This document shows, in pieces, positions 17,587 through 26,267 of a DNA stretch of 64,000 bases. The DNA is from Rhizobium laguerreae (GTDB lineage Bacteria > Pseudomonadota > Alphaproteobacteria > Rhizobiales > Rhizobiaceae): the NCBI RefSeq assembly GCF_002008165.1, contig NZ_MRDM01000014.1, positions 310,001 to 374,000 of the forward strand, read 5' to 3'. The stretch's first letter is position 1, and each line of letters begins with the position of its first letter. The notes under the pieces were generated by a model. That model was given only the letters and a program-made list of their open reading frames with translations, was not told the origin of the DNA and did no database searches. Made by a program: the position numbers and the translations under genes.

Positions 17587-18273
17587 ATGTCGCTCGTGCT
17601 CTATGGGCATCCGCTCGCCTCCTTCTGCCATAAAGTGCTGATCGCGCTTTATGAAAACGGTACCCCCTTCGAAAATCGTATAGTCGATCTTTCCAACGAA
17701 AGCTCGCGCGCCGATCTGTTCCGCTTCTGGCCGATCGGCAAGATGCCGCTGCTGCGGGACGAGGCGCGCGACAGCAGCATTCCAGAGACGTCGATCATCA
17801 TCGAATATCTCGAGCAATATTATCCCGGCCCCCTTCGCCTGCTGCCGCCGGAGGTCGACCGGGCGCTACAGGTTCGCCTCTGGGACCGCTTTTTCGACCA
17901 CTATGTCCAAGCGCCGATGCAGACCATCGTCAGCAATTGCCGGCGCCCCGACGGCGCAGCGGACGAGATCGAGGTGGCCGCCGCCAAGGCGACACTTACG
18001 ACCGCTTATGCGATGGTCGAAAAGCAGCTCGCTGACAAGCAATGGATATCCGGCGACGGCTTCACCATGGCCGATTGCGCCGCCGCCCCCGCCCTGTTCT
18101 ATGCCGAGACTCTGGTTCCGTTTTCTTCGAAGCAGCCGAACCTTCGCGGCTATTACGATCGGCTGCTGGCGCGCCCGTCCTTTGCACGGGCGCTGGAAGA
18201 GGCGCGCCCCTACTTTAAGTTCTATCCCTACAAAGACAGGCTGCCGGCCCGCTTCCGGGATGCGGCGGAATGA
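17587..18273 (+). CDS. Glutathione S-transferase family protein
   Basis: A 228-residue cytoplasmic protein with a thioredoxin-like N-terminal domain (LVLYGHPLASFCHKVLIALYE; cis-Pro region KMPLLRD; glutathione-binding ETSIIIEYLEQYY) and an all-helical C-terminal domain with GDGFTMADCAAAPAL. It should conjugate glutathione to, or reduce, an electrophile of unknown identity. The stop overlaps the start of an ArsR regulator (ATGA), which in turn overlaps an SRPBCC gene, so three proteins are made from one coupled message. Confidence 0.88.
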   Translation: MSLVLYGHPLASFCHKVLIALYENGTPFENRIVDLSNESSRADLFRFWPIGKMPLLRDEARDSSIPETSIIIEYLEQYYPGPLRLLPPEVDRALQVRLWDRFFDHYVQAPMQTIVSNCRRPDGAADEIEVAAAKATLTTAYAMVEKQLADKQWISGDGFTMADCAAAPALFYAETLVPFSSKQPNLRGYYDRLLARPSFARALEEARPYFKFYPYKDRLPARFRDAAE

Positions 18274-18611
18274 TGGACGGCCAGGCGGATCTCGACCGCA
18301 TGTTCCATGCACTTTCCGATCGCAGCCGCCGCGGCATGATCGATCGTCTCGGCCGCGGCCCGGCCTCCGTCACCGAGCTAGCCGCGCCGCTCGCGGTTGC
18401 CCTGCCGACGGTGATGAAACATCTGCAGGTGCTGGAGGAAAGCGGCCTCGTGTTCTCCGAAAAATCCGGCCGGGTGCGAACCTACCGCTTGCAGCAGGAC
18501 GCGCTTGCCGCCGTCGAGCGCTGGGTGGAACAGCGGAAGATCCAGTGGACGACCACTTTCGACAGGCTGGACCACTTTCTCGCCAATGAAACGGAGACCC
18601 TCCCCGAATGA
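18270..18611 (+). CDS. ArsR-family winged-helix regulator (SRPBCC-associated)
   Basis: A 113-residue DNA-binding protein. The HTH reads SVTELAAPLAVALPTVMKHLQVLEESG, followed by the wing VFSEKSGRVRTYRL. It has no cysteine metal box, so a metal is an unlikely ligand. Such regulators usually pair with a START/SRPBCC protein, here the next gene in an ATGA overlap. Two in-frame ATGs (18270 and 18273) exist; the first overlaps the GST stop. Confidence 0.87.
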   Translation: MMDGQADLDRMFHALSDRSRRGMIDRLGRGPASVTELAAPLAVALPTVMKHLQVLEESGLVFSEKSGRVRTYRLQQDALAAVERWVEQRKIQWTTTFDRLDHFLANETETLPE

Positions 18612-19084
18612 CGACACGATCCGCCGAACACGCCACTCTCGTCATCGAACGCCATCTCAAGGCGCCGATTTCCCGCGCCTTCCGCGCCTGGTCAACACCG
18701 GAATCCAAACGGCAATGGTTCGCCTGCCATGGCGAGTGGGTGCCGCTGGACTACGGGCTCGATTTCCGCCCCGGCGGCGCGGAAAGGAACTACGTCGCCG
18801 ATACTGACGGCCTCCTGCATGCCTATGACGCCCATTACATCGATATCGTGCCCGATGCCCGCATCATCTATGCCTATGAGATGAAGCTTGGGGAAAGCCG
18901 CATCTCCGCGTCGCTCACAACCGTTGCCTTCGAAGCCGCACCCGGCGGCACCAGGATGGTCTTCACCGAACAGGTGGTCTTCCTCGACGGCTACGCCGAC
19001 AACGGCGCCCGCCTCCAGGGCACCGAGATCGGCCTCGACAATCTGCAACTCTTCCTCGAGCGCGAGGAAAGCCCGATCCACTGA
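18608..19084 (+). CDS. SRPBCC (AHSA1/START-like) domain protein
   Basis: A 158-residue single-domain protein of the AHSA1 type: IERHLKAPISRAFRAWSTPE at the N-terminus, then the central strands (GLDFRPGGAERNYV) and GTRMVFTEQVVF. The fold has a hydrophobic pocket for a lipid-like or aromatic ligand, which is unidentified here. It starts in an ATGA overlap with the ArsR gene. It could sense or sequester the compound that controls the ArsR repressor; this is inference. Confidence 0.86.
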   Translation: MTTRSAEHATLVIERHLKAPISRAFRAWSTPESKRQWFACHGEWVPLDYGLDFRPGGAERNYVADTDGLLHAYDAHYIDIVPDARIIYAYEMKLGESRISASLTTVAFEAAPGGTRMVFTEQVVFLDGYADNGARLQGTEIGLDNLQLFLEREESPIH

Positions 19085-19162
19085 TCGCATGTCACGCAAA
19101 ACCAAATCGCCTCGCATGAATCAAGTTTGACGCGACGCGTTTCAGGCGAAATAAGCCAAGCC

Positions 19163-19630
19163 TCAAGCGCTGCTTGGTTTCTTGCCCGAGCCGGCAGGAC
19201 GAGCGGCGGTCCGCTTTGAGGTGTTGAGTGCGACAGCACCGCGAATGAGCGCCTTCAACGCCTCCTCGTCAATCTCGTCGCCCTCACGAAAATCGATGGC
19301 GCGCCTGGTATTGCCGTCAAGGCTGGAGTTGAAGAGGCCTGAAGGGTCCTCCAGCGAGGCGCCTTTGGCGAAGGTCAGTTTCACCACGCTTTTGTAGGTC
19401 TCGCCAGTGCAGATGATCCCGGCGTGCTCCCACACCGGAACGCCTCTCCACTTCCATTCCTCGACCACGTCGGGCTCGGCCTGTCTGATGAGAGTTCGGA
19501 CGCGGGCGAGCATCTCGCCGCGCCAATCGCTCAACTCCTCGATTCTCGCATCGATTAAACGAGAAGGAGAGTCTCCCACCTTCTCTTCGCTGGAGTCGCT
19601 CTTCTTCAGGGTTGCCGTGACTTTCTTCAT
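19163..19630 (-). CDS. DUF1801 family protein, copy 1
   Basis: A 155-residue cytoplasmic protein. The DUF1801 core spans residues 25-130: IEELSDWRGEMLARVRTLIRQ, PDVVEEWKWRGVPVWEHAG and KSVVKLTFAKGASLEDP. The C-terminal tail is basic. The family is related to the frataxin-like YdhG fold and its function is unknown. It is convergent with the SRPBCC gene and followed upstream by a family A repeat and a second DUF1801 gene. Confidence 0.83.
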   Translation of the reverse strand: MKKVTATLKKSDSSEEKVGDSPSRLIDARIEELSDWRGEMLARVRTLIRQAEPDVVEEWKWRGVPVWEHAGIICTGETYKSVVKLTFAKGASLEDPSGLFNSSLDGNTRRAIDFREGDEIDEEALKALIRGAVALNTSKRTAARPAGSGKKPSSA

Positions 19631-19666
19631 CGATATCTCCCCTCCATCCCTTAGGTGCTGATGGCC

Positions 19667-19719
19667 TAGAGCGCTGTGTGTCCTTTCGGACGCACAAAGG
19701 ATGCTCTACTCTTTCAATC
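19667..19719. repeat. Dispersed rhizobial palindromic repeat, family A, copy 2
   Basis: The unit tagagcgctgtgtgtccttt continues to ctctttcaatc exactly as at 8719-8772, with a one-base deletion and about five substitutions. The stem is GTGTGTCC/GGACGCAC. It sits between the two DUF1801 genes. Confidence 0.75.
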
Positions 19720-19730
19720 TTCGTCTCCGC

Positions 19731-20201
19731 TCACATTCGTTCGCCGGGCAATTGGCTGGCCTGCTCGACCCAGGCGGCGAACTGAGCCTCGTCGAGTTGG
19801 TCGTCTTCATGGATGTGGAAGTAACGCACTTCCTTTTGTTTGGACTCGCCGGGCGGGATGGGGCTGAGCGACGTGCCGCGGAAGAAAGCAACCTTGATAT
19901 ATTTCGCGAAGCAATGGACACCGAGGAACCAGCCCTGCCCTTCGATGCCGTAGAGGGGCGAGTTCCATTTCACGGCCTTATACACCCCGGGCACCGTGCG
20001 CGTGATGAGCGCATCGAGGCGATGCCCGACATCGCTTTTCCAGCCGGGCATGGCGGCGATGTAGGCTTGCACGGGAGCGTCGCCGTAACCCTTGGCGATC
20101 TGAGGATTGCCGCCCGAGAGAAGGACCGGCTCCGCGGTATCAGGCTTGGCGACTGTCTTCTTCGTGACCTTTGCCGCGGTCTTGGATGTCTTCCCGGACA
20201 T
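19731..20201 (-). CDS. DUF1801 family protein, copy 2
   Basis: A 156-residue protein. A basic Ala/Lys/Thr-rich head (residues 1-20) is followed by the DUF1801 fold: YIAAMPGWKSDVGHRLDALI, VPGVYKAVKWNSPLYG and WFLGVHCFAKYIKVAFFRG. The C-terminus has FHIHEDDQLDEAQFAAW. The start is ATG 20201 with AGGAG about 9 nt upstream. It differs strongly from copy 1, so it is not a recent duplication. Confidence 0.83.
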   Translation of the reverse strand: MSGKTSKTAAKVTKKTVAKPDTAEPVLLSGGNPQIAKGYGDAPVQAYIAAMPGWKSDVGHRLDALITRTVPGVYKAVKWNSPLYGIEGQGWFLGVHCFAKYIKVAFFRGTSLSPIPPGESKQKEVRYFHIHEDDQLDEAQFAAWVEQASQLPGERM

Positions 20202-20212
20202 TGCCTTCACTC

Positions 20213-20455
20213 CTACCCTCCGCTGCGTCCTGCGCCGCGCCACCTGGTGGCATATGGCAGCGCGAACAAGTAGAGACCGGTGAGCAGCAGCAAGGTCAGC
20301 GGCAGCAGCGCCATGAGGCCCACCCAGACGGACGATTTCTCTTGCACCATCGCGATGATATTAATTATGACGGCCAGCGTAAAGGCAATGGACAGCCAAC
20401 GGTGGATCTGCCGAAGCCAGTTATTCCAGTTCAAGGGAACCTCCTGCGAAAACAA
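20213..20455 (-). CDS. Small two-segment inner-membrane protein of unknown function
   Basis: An 80-residue protein with two clear hydrophobic helices (LSIAFTLAVIINIIAMV and GLMALLPLTLLLLTGLYLFAL) joined by the loop QEKSSVWV. The N-terminal segment NNWLRQIHRWLSIAFT resembles the first helix of PepSY-type or cytochrome b-like membrane proteins, but nothing more can be claimed. An AGGAG-like site (gcaggaggttccc) precedes it. The stop lies 12 bp upstream of the DUF1801 start, so the two may be cotranscribed. Confidence 0.72.
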   Translation of the reverse strand: MFSQEVPLNWNNWLRQIHRWLSIAFTLAVIINIIAMVQEKSSVWVGLMALLPLTLLLLTGLYLFALPYATRWRGAGRSGG

Positions 20456-20491
20456 GCGAAGCGGATGGCGTGATCCGTTTTGGCAACGGTC

Positions 20492-20902
20492 TCACTCTAT
20501 CCGCGTCAGCACCTGCTCCAGCTTTGCGAAGAACTGCTGCCAACCGCGTTTGGCGCCCCCGTAAGCCTGCCGCTGATCCGGCCGGAAGCCCGACTGCTCC
20601 ATGCGCAGCTGCGTGCCCGCGCCCGTGGGCGTGAGAGTCCAGGTGACGACACTTTCGAGATCATAGGCAGCCCAGGTGTAAGACAGGGTCTTGTTCGGCT
20701 CGACTTCCAGGACCTGGCAATCGACGGAGCCCCAATCCGCGCTCAGCTTGAAACGGTGATTCGCGACCGGCACGAAGTCGTTCTTCATCAGCCAGTCAGC
20801 GATCAGATGCGGCTGCGTGAGCGCGCGCCAGATCTTTTCCGGCGGAAAAGGGATCTCTCGTTCGACGATGACGGAACGGGTTTCGTTTGAAATTTCGGTA
20901 AT
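20492..20902 (-). CDS. SRPBCC (AHSA1-like) protein with a lost ATG start
   Basis: The product of about 136 residues has the AHSA1 pattern IVEREIPFPPEKIWRALTQP, ADWLMKNDFVPV and GWQQFFAKLEQVL. No ATG fits the domain start. ATT at 20902-20900, preceded by AAGGA at good spacing, is where homologues would be expected to begin (ITEISNETRS); the alternative is TTG at 20953. Changing base 20900 (plus strand A to C) would restore ATG and at the same time a TGA stop for the arsR gene upstream. It may be translated weakly from ATT or not at all. Confidence 0.72.
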   Translation of the reverse strand: MTEISNETRSVIVEREIPFPPEKIWRALTQPHLIADWLMKNDFVPVANHRFKLSADWGSVDCQVLEVEPNKTLSYTWAAYDLESVVTWTLTPTGAGTQLRMEQSGFRPDQRQAYGGAKRGWQQFFAKLEQVLTRIE

Positions 20903-21222
20903 TGGTCCATCCTTTTCAATAGATCTTCCAGCTGGTCGAACCGATTTTGCCAAAAGCCCGCCATCTCACTTGTCCAGTCGACCAGCGGTGCCAGCGCACC
21001 GAGCTGGGCACTATAGTGGGTCTGGCGACCTTCGTGACGATCACGCACCAATCCGGCCTGCTTCAGGATTCCGAGATGTTTCGAGACGACCGGTTGCGAG
21101 ACCCCGGCCCGAGCCGTCAGAGCCCCGACCGTCTTCTCCCCTTCGCGGCACAGCCGTTCGAAAAGAGCCCTCCGGGTCGGGTCGGCGAGCGTTCTGAAGA
21201 GCACATCCTGGGTGTCCGACAT
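20803..21222 (-). CDS. ArsR-family winged-helix regulator with an extended C-terminus
   Basis: A 139-residue frame. Residues 1-107 are an ordinary SRPBCC-associated ArsR protein: LADPTRRALFERLCREGEKTV, HTH VSQPVVSKHLGILKQAG, wing EGRQTHYSA, and the end LEDLLKRMDQ. Homologues in my memory stop at that point. Here the frame runs on for 32 residues (basic, Ser/Arg-rich) that are the SRPBCC gene read in another frame, so the extension is probably non-functional. A dyad lies just upstream of the start, a likely autoregulatory operator. Confidence 0.82.
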   Translation of the reverse strand: MSDTQDVLFRTLADPTRRALFERLCREGEKTVGALTARAGVSQPVVSKHLGILKQAGLVRDRHEGRQTHYSAQLGALAPLVDWTSEMAGFWQNRFDQLEDLLKRMDQLPKFQTKPVPSSSNERSLFRRKRSGARSRSRI

Positions 21223-21242
21223 CTACAATCCATACCCCGTTA

Positions 21243-21262
21243 GCTATGGATTAACGTATAGC
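21243..21262. promoter_or_regulatory. Candidate ArsR operator upstream of the arsR-SRPBCC pair
   Basis: GCTAT (21243-21247) and ATAGC (21258-21262) form an inverted repeat with a 10-bp spacer, 21-40 bp before the arsR start on the minus strand. Position and spacing fit a site where a dimeric ArsR protein would block its own promoter. Confidence 0.5.
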
Positions 21263-21454
21263 CATGGAGATATGAGTAAGTCAAGCTGGACGTAAAACAA
21301 CTCGAGAAAATATTGCTGCATCTAGTGCGCGTGGCAGAGGTGAGTGAATTTCACATACCCAAGCGGCTATACATTTTCGCCATTAGACATGCATGCTCGC
21401 GCGAACACGCCTCGCCTATGCCGAGGTCATGTAGCGTCGCGAATAGACTTGGGA

Positions 21455-22282
21455 TCAATGGCCGCCGTCGGTGCCGAGAATCGCGGCAAGCAGCCGGCCT
21501 TCCAGCTCGGCGAGGCCAGGATGGCCGTGCCGACGCGGACGCGGATACGGAATGGGAAGATCGAGTGCGATCCGCCCCTCATCGAGCACGATGACCCGAT
21601 CGGCGAGATGCACCGCCTCGCTGACATCATGAGTGACGAGCACTGCGGTGAAGCCGAGTTCGCGCCAGACACGGTTGATGAGCTCCTGCATGCTGATCCG
21701 CGTTAGCGCATCGAGGGCACCGAGCGGTTCGTCGAGCGCCAGCACGCCTGGCCGGCTGACCAGCGCCCGCGCCAGCGCCACGCGCTGCCGTTGCCCGCCG
21801 GAAAGCCGCGCCGGCCATTCCCCGGTCTTTTCGCCAAGCTGGACTTCGGCAAGCACGGCATCGGCCGCCTTTACCGCCGCCCGGCTGTCGATGCCGTCGC
21901 CGAGCCCGACCACGACATTGTCTGCGACACTGAGCCAGGGCAGCAGCCGCGGCTCCTGAAAGACGATACGCGCGTTCGGGCTCGCCGGCGCGCCGTCGGC
22001 ATCTTCGAAATGCAGCTCGCCGGCAGTCGGCTCGTCGAGGCCCATCAGGATGCGAAGCAGCGTGCTCTTGCCGCAGCCGCTCTTGCCGATCACGGCGACG
22101 AACTGGCCGGCCGGAATATGCAGGTTGATGCCGCGCAGCACGCGGTTGGCCCCAAAACTCTTTTCAAGCCCCGTCAGGCTGATCGCCGCGGGCGCACTAC
22201 GGCCCACTGCCGGCGCGTTTTCGCGCGCATAAGCTGGCTCTTCGGCGACGGCGTGAAAACGCTCATGTGCGATCGATGTCAT
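21455..22282 (-). CDS. ssuB: Aliphatic sulfonate ABC transporter ATP-binding protein
   Basis: A 275-residue ATPase. It shows Walker [11 protein letters not shown]-loop [13 protein letters not shown], signature [15 protein letters not shown], Walker [13 protein letters not shown] and the H-loop VTHDVSEAV. The QEPRLLPW sequence is typical of the nitrate/sulfonate/taurine group. The start ATG 22282 has GGAGAG 7 nt upstream; a longer in-frame form overlaps ssuC. The order ssuA-ssuD-ssuC-ssuB on the minus strand defines an alkanesulfonate operon used when sulfate is scarce. Confidence 0.9.
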   Translation of the reverse strand: MTSIAHERFHAVAEEPAYARENAPAVGRSAPAAISLTGLEKSFGANRVLRGINLHIPAGQFVAVIGKSGCGKSTLLRILMGLDEPTAGELHFEDADGAPASPNARIVFQEPRLLPWLSVADNVVVGLGDGIDSRAAVKAADAVLAEVQLGEKTGEWPARLSGGQRQRVALARALVSRPGVLALDEPLGALDALTRISMQELINRVWRELGFTAVLVTHDVSEAVHLADRVIVLDEGRIALDLPIPYPRPRRHGHPGLAELEGRLLAAILGTDGGH

Positions 22283-22292
22283 GGCGTCTCTC

Positions 22293-23129
22293 CTATTTCT
22301 GATAGACCGGGTTCCAGGCAAGCAGCCGCCTCTCCAGCACCCGGGCGATGACATCGGCAAGCTTGCCGAGCACGGCATAGATCACGAGGGCGAGAACGAC
22401 GACGTCGGTCATCATGAATTCGCGGGCATTGTTGGCCATGTGGCCGATGCCTGACGATGCGGCGATCGATTCCGATACGATCAGCGTCAGCCACATGATG
22501 CCGAGCGCATATCTGAGGCCGACGAAGATCGACGGCAGCGCACCTGGAAAGATCACCTTGCGGAAAAGCGTCCAGTTGCCCATGCCATAGACCTTGCCCA
22601 TCTCGATCAGATCGCGATCGACATTGCGCACCCCGTGATAGGTGTTGAGATAAACCGGGAAGAGCACGCCGAGCGAGGTCAGAAACAGCTTCGATTCCTC
22701 ACCGATCCCGAACCACAGGATGACAAGAGGGATCATCGCCAGATGCGGGATGGTGCGCAGCATCTGCAGCGTCGTATCCGTCAGCTGTTCGGAGATGCGC
22801 GATACGCCATTGGCAATACCGAGCAGGAAGCCGATCGAGCCGCCGACGAGAAGACCGGCAAAGGCGCGGCCGGCGCTCACCAGCACGTCATTCGGCAACT
22901 GGCCGGAAACCATCGTCGACCAAAAGGCAAGGCCGACATCGGCCGGCGACGGCATGATCCGCGATGAGATCCAGCCGGCCGAGGAGGCAAGCTGCCAGAA
23001 CGCCACGATCGCCACCGGCACCAGATAGGGCGTCAGCTTCTCCAGGCCGGGTAGCGGCAGGCGCAAACCCGCCTTCCCGGCCTTTTCGGAAACGACAGAC
23101 CGTACGAACGGAGTATCGAAAGTCGACAT
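22293..23129 (-). CDS. ssuC: Aliphatic sulfonate ABC transporter permease
   Basis: A 278-residue inner-membrane permease with six membrane segments. Family marks are [19 protein letters not shown] at the N-terminus, [19 protein letters not shown] in the middle, and the EAA region [23 protein letters not shown]. It sits between ssuD and ssuB, with only 10 bp to ssuB. It works with SsuA and SsuB in uptake of alkanesulfonates. Confidence 0.92.
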   Translation of the reverse strand: MSTFDTPFVRSVVSEKAGKAGLRLPLPGLEKLTPYLVPVAIVAFWQLASSAGWISSRIMPSPADVGLAFWSTMVSGQLPNDVLVSAGRAFAGLLVGGSIGFLLGIANGVSRISEQLTDTTLQMLRTIPHLAMIPLVILWFGIGEESKLFLTSLGVLFPVYLNTYHGVRNVDRDLIEMGKVYGMGNWTLFRKVIFPGALPSIFVGLRYALGIMWLTLIVSESIAASSGIGHMANNAREFMMTDVVVLALVIYAVLGKLADVIARVLERRLLAWNPVYQK

Positions 23130-23206
23130 GCATTATCCTCGCGCTTATCGAAAGCAGGATGCCGCAAGCCTTGAACGGCTTGCGACATGTCACGCTCTGT
23201 TCGAGA

Positions 23207-24397
23207 TCAGGAGCCGGAGACGACTTTCAGATTGCCGCCATGGCTTCCGCCTGCGAAGACCTGCTTGCGGCCGAACTCGTTGTTGAAGCCCAGGCGCTGC
23301 TGCTCGCGGCTAATGCCGAGTTCGGGGAAAATCAGCTCGGCGACGCGATAGGCCTCTTCGAGATGCGGATAGCCGGAGCCGATCACCGTATCGATGCCGA
23401 TCTCCTGATACTCGCGAAGGCGCGCGGCCACCGTCTTCGGCGAGCCGACCAGCGCCGTGCCCGCACCGGCGCGCACCAGGCCAACGCCGGCCCAGAGGTT
23501 CGGCGAGACTTCGAGCTTGTCGCGCCGGCCACCGTGAAGGGCGGCCATGCGCTTCTGGCCGACCGAGTCGGACTCGTGGACAAAGCGCTCCTGCGCCTCG
23601 CGGATCGTCTCGTCGTCGAGATGGCGGATCAGCCGCTCGGCCGCCTCCCACGCCTCCTCGTCGGTTTCGCGCACGATGAAGTGCAGACGGATGCCGAAGC
23701 TCACCTCGCGGCCGCGCTCGCCGGCGGCCTTGCGCACCTTGGTGATCTTCTCGGCAACCTGTGCCGGCGGCTCGCCCCAGGTCAGGTATTTGTCGACGCG
23801 TCCGACGGAGAAGTCGATGCCGGCATCCGACGAGCCGCCGAAATAGAGCGGCGGACGCGGGTTCTGCACCGAGGGAAAGCCGAGGCGCGCGTTGGTTGCC
23901 TTGATGTATTTGCCGTCGAAGCTTGCCGTTCCCTTTTCCAGCAGTTCCTCGAACACGGTGAAGAACTCTTCGGCATGGGCGTAGCGCTCGTCATGCTCGA
24001 GATGGATGCCATCTCCGGCAAGCTCCGCCGGGCTACCGCCGACGACGATGTTGAGCAGCAGGCGGCCGTTGGAGATGCGGTCGAGCGTCGTAGCCAGACG
24101 CGCATAATAGGCAGGAGACGCCGTGCCCGGGCGGATCGCCACCAGGAACTGCAGCTTCTCGGTCTTGGCGGCAAGGGCAGCCGCTGTCACGAAGGATTCT
24201 TCGCAGGCAACCCCGGTCGGCAGCAGCACGCCGGAATAGCCGAGCCGGTCGACGGCCTGGGCGATCTGCGTGAGATAGCCGATCTCGGGCGCGCGGTTGA
24301 GATCGGCGGAGCCGAGATAGGTGCCGTCCCCCGATGTCGGGATGAACCAGAGGAAATTGATGGGCTCGGATTGGCCAGTATGGGAGATGGTGGTCAT
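23207..24397 (-). CDS. ssuD: FMNH2-dependent alkanesulfonate monooxygenase
   Basis: A 396-residue cytoplasmic enzyme that uses FMNH2 and oxygen to release sulfite from alkanesulfonates. It is recognised by [68 protein letters not shown] and YFGGSSDAG, all SsuD signatures, and it has SsuD's length. The start is ATG 24397; a longer in-frame form extends into the spacer. No flavin reductase gene (ssuE) is seen nearby, so FMNH2 must come from another locus. Confidence 0.93.
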   Translation of the reverse strand: MTTISHTGQSEPINFLWFIPTSGDGTYLGSADLNRAPEIGYLTQIAQAVDRLGYSGVLLPTGVACEESFVTAAALAAKTEKLQFLVAIRPGTASPAYYARLATTLDRISNGRLLLNIVVGGSPAELAGDGIHLEHDERYAHAEEFFTVFEELLEKGTASFDGKYIKATNARLGFPSVQNPRPPLYFGGSSDAGIDFSVGRVDKYLTWGEPPAQVAEKITKVRKAAGERGREVSFGIRLHFIVRETDEEAWEAAERLIRHLDDETIREAQERFVHESDSVGQKRMAALHGGRRDKLEVSPNLWAGVGLVRAGAGTALVGSPKTVAARLREYQEIGIDTVIGSGYPHLEEAYRVAELIFPELGISREQQRLGFNNEFGRKQVFAGGSHGGNLKVVSGS

Positions 24398-24698
24398 TGG
24401 AAGACGGTCCTTTAGCTGCGGAATTCGAAAATCAACTCGCTGGTCGAGATGGCTCTCTGTCTGCCTTGCATAGCGCCGCCGGACAGATGCTTGGGAGGAT
24501 CGTAGTGGCGGCGGAGGCGGCAAGAAGGCCGGCTGTCTTTCTATGTGCGAGCATCTGAAATATTCTGTCGATCGGATGGCAGCAGGTAGATACCTTTCGG
24601 TGTCTGCTCGATCATGAGGATAGTGACATAGACCACCAATTAGATCGACAATATCAATTTGCTATTCTAATCCGTTTTGGGGAATATTTTTCCGGTTC
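24398..24698. other. Spacer between ssuA and ssuD
   Basis: With the hairpin at 24699-24725 the ssuA-ssuD spacer is 356 bp, unusually long within this operon. The part at 24560-24690 is AT-rich and could hold a separate promoter for ssuDCB. No ORF is supported. Confidence 0.4.
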
Positions 24699-24725
24699 GG
24701 CGGCATGGGCCCTCTCCATGCCGCC
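24699..24725 (-). terminator. Hairpin behind ssuA
   Basis: GGCGGCATG (24699-24707) and CATGCCGCC (24717-24725) form a perfect 9-bp stem with a 9-nt loop, 28 bp past the ssuA stop. On the minus strand no T-tract follows, so it may act as a stabilising 3' end or a partial terminator that raises SsuA over SsuDCB. Confidence 0.6.
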
Positions 24726-24753
24726 TCGCGGAAATCTTGGCCCGGCCGGAAAA

Positions 24754-25719
24754 TCAGCTTGCCTTGGGACGCCAGACGATATCGCCGGTCGTAAGCTTCT
24801 TCGGCAGGATGCCGAGCCCGTGGAACTCGTCGGCGAGCGCCTGCTGATAGGCGGCGGCGGCATCGGTGATGGTCGAGACGCTGCCGAGATCGGCACCCTT
24901 TCGCGTCAATGTCACGCGCGTCACGTCAATCGGCACGCCGGTGATCTCGGAAAGCTCCTTCACCGTCTCGTCGATATCGCTCTGAGCCGACGTGCCGACC
25001 TTGGCAAGCTCATCGATCACATCGACGACCACCTGCCCGTTGGCATCGGTGAAATCGCGATTGGCGAGGAAGAAACTGTAGGAGTCGACGATGCCTTCGG
25101 CGGTCGTCAGGATACGCGTCTCCGGATCGGCTTCGGCAATCGCCAGATAGGGATCCCAGATCGACCAGGCGTCGATGCTGCCATTCTTAAAGGCGGCCGC
25201 GGCATCCGGCGGCGAAAGGTCGAGCTGCTCGACATCTTCGGGCTTCAACCCCGCCTGGCGCAGAATCTTGACGGTTACGTTATGCGCGCTGGAGCCGCGC
25301 TTGAAGGCAACCTTTTTGCCCTTGAGATCTTCAAGCGTCTTGATGGGCGAATCCTTGCGCACGAGGATGGCCGACGCTGCCGGGCTGCCCTTGTAGAGAC
25401 CGACATAATAGAGCTGCCCGCCGGCCGCCTGGGCAAAGAGCGGCGGCACATCGCCGGTCGCACCGAAATCCAGAGCCCCGGCACCCAGCGCTTCGAGAAG
25501 CGGCGGACCGGAGGTGAATTCCGACCAGCTGACGGTAATGCCGCGATCGGCAAGCCGCTTCTCAAGTGCGCCACGCCGCTTGGCGAGCGCCAAGACGCCG
25601 TTCTTCTGCCAGCCGATACGGAACTCGCTGGCGGCAGCCCGTGCCGCTCTGACTGCCGGCAGGATTGCCGTGGCCGCAGCAGCTCCAAAAAGCCCGAGCG
25701 TTTGTCGACGTGAAATCAT
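24754..25719 (-). CDS. ssuA: Aliphatic sulfonate-binding periplasmic protein
   Basis: A 321-residue binding protein with a twin-arginine-like N-terminus (SRRQTLGLFGAAAATAILP, cleavage near ARAA). SsuA marks are FRIGWQKNGVLALAKRRGALEKRL, ALDFGATGDVPPLFAQAAG and GSSAHNVTVKILRQAGL. It captures alkanesulfonates for SsuBC. The ATG is preceded by AAGGGGA. The 180 bp before it include a very AT-rich part (25795-25840), the likely operon promoter. Confidence 0.92.
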   Translation of the reverse strand: MISRRQTLGLFGAAAATAILPAVRAARAAASEFRIGWQKNGVLALAKRRGALEKRLADRGITVSWSEFTSGPPLLEALGAGALDFGATGDVPPLFAQAAGGQLYYVGLYKGSPAASAILVRKDSPIKTLEDLKGKKVAFKRGSSAHNVTVKILRQAGLKPEDVEQLDLSPPDAAAAFKNGSIDAWSIWDPYLAIAEADPETRILTTAEGIVDSYSFFLANRDFTDANGQVVVDVIDELAKVGTSAQSDIDETVKELSEITGVPIDVTRVTLTRKGADLGSVSTITDAAAAYQQALADEFHGLGILPKKLTTGDIVWRPKAS

Positions 25720-25898
25720 GACTATCCCCTTCTTGAACGGTGTCGGGCCTGCCCTCGTGGCTGGACGACCTGTCAGTTACGAGCTTCATGATGATGAAAT
25801 CTATAATTTATATCGACAAATTTATTTGCAACATATGGCCTTTGCTGAAATTTTGCAGCCGGGAAATCGGCCTCAAGCGGATTTTTTTCGCGCGTCCC

Positions 25899-26267
25899 TC
25901 ACTCCCGACCTTCGGCGGCCAGGCGCTCACGGATGAAGGTGGGGCCGCCGGCAAGACGCTTCGCAAGCAAGCTTGCGGGATCGACCATGCGCCAATAGGG
26001 CGTAACTGTCGAAACCGGCTCGCCCTTCTCCAGCGCGCCGAATGACAACTCGGCGATCGCACGCAAATGCCGCTGCACGGTCACCGGACAACAGGCGTCC
26101 GCCCCGTATTGAGCCGCGAGACGGCGACGGAGAGTGCCTACTTCGGTGATGACACCTTCCGGTGCCGATCGAATCTGCTCTGCGACCATCTGCTGCGATG
26201 GAATGAGCATCGCCTGCATTCCGCTGCGGCCTTTGCGCCGCGGCTCGATCGTCGGAATTTCCGTCAT
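25899..26267 (-). CDS. Small protein of unknown function, possibly MGMT/alkyltransferase-like
   Basis: A 122-residue soluble protein. The segment VAEQIRSAPEGVITEVGTLRRRLA, then VTVQRHLRAI, then TPYWRMVDP and a last part GGPTFIRERLAAEG resemble the C-terminal fold of O6-alkylguanine transferases and their ATL relatives (helix, recognition region, 'wRVv', 'L..EG'), but the PCHRV active-site Cys motif is not present in that form. The start ATG 26267 is set by the strong GGGAGGTGAC site. Divergent from a dehydrogenase and near an AlkD-like gene. Function is not assigned; the resemblance is by eye. Confidence 0.6.
   Translation of the reverse strand: MTEIPTIEPRRKGRSGMQAMLIPSQQMVAEQIRSAPEGVITEVGTLRRRLAAQYGADACCPVTVQRHLRAIAELSFGALEKGEPVSTVTPYWRMVDPASLLAKRLAGGPTFIRERLAAEGRE

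Noticed and set aside
22964..24415. A 483-residue plus-strand frame opposite ssuC/ssuD
   Set aside because: Composition is that of a shadow frame in GC-rich DNA; ssuD on the other strand has clear motifs over the same bases.
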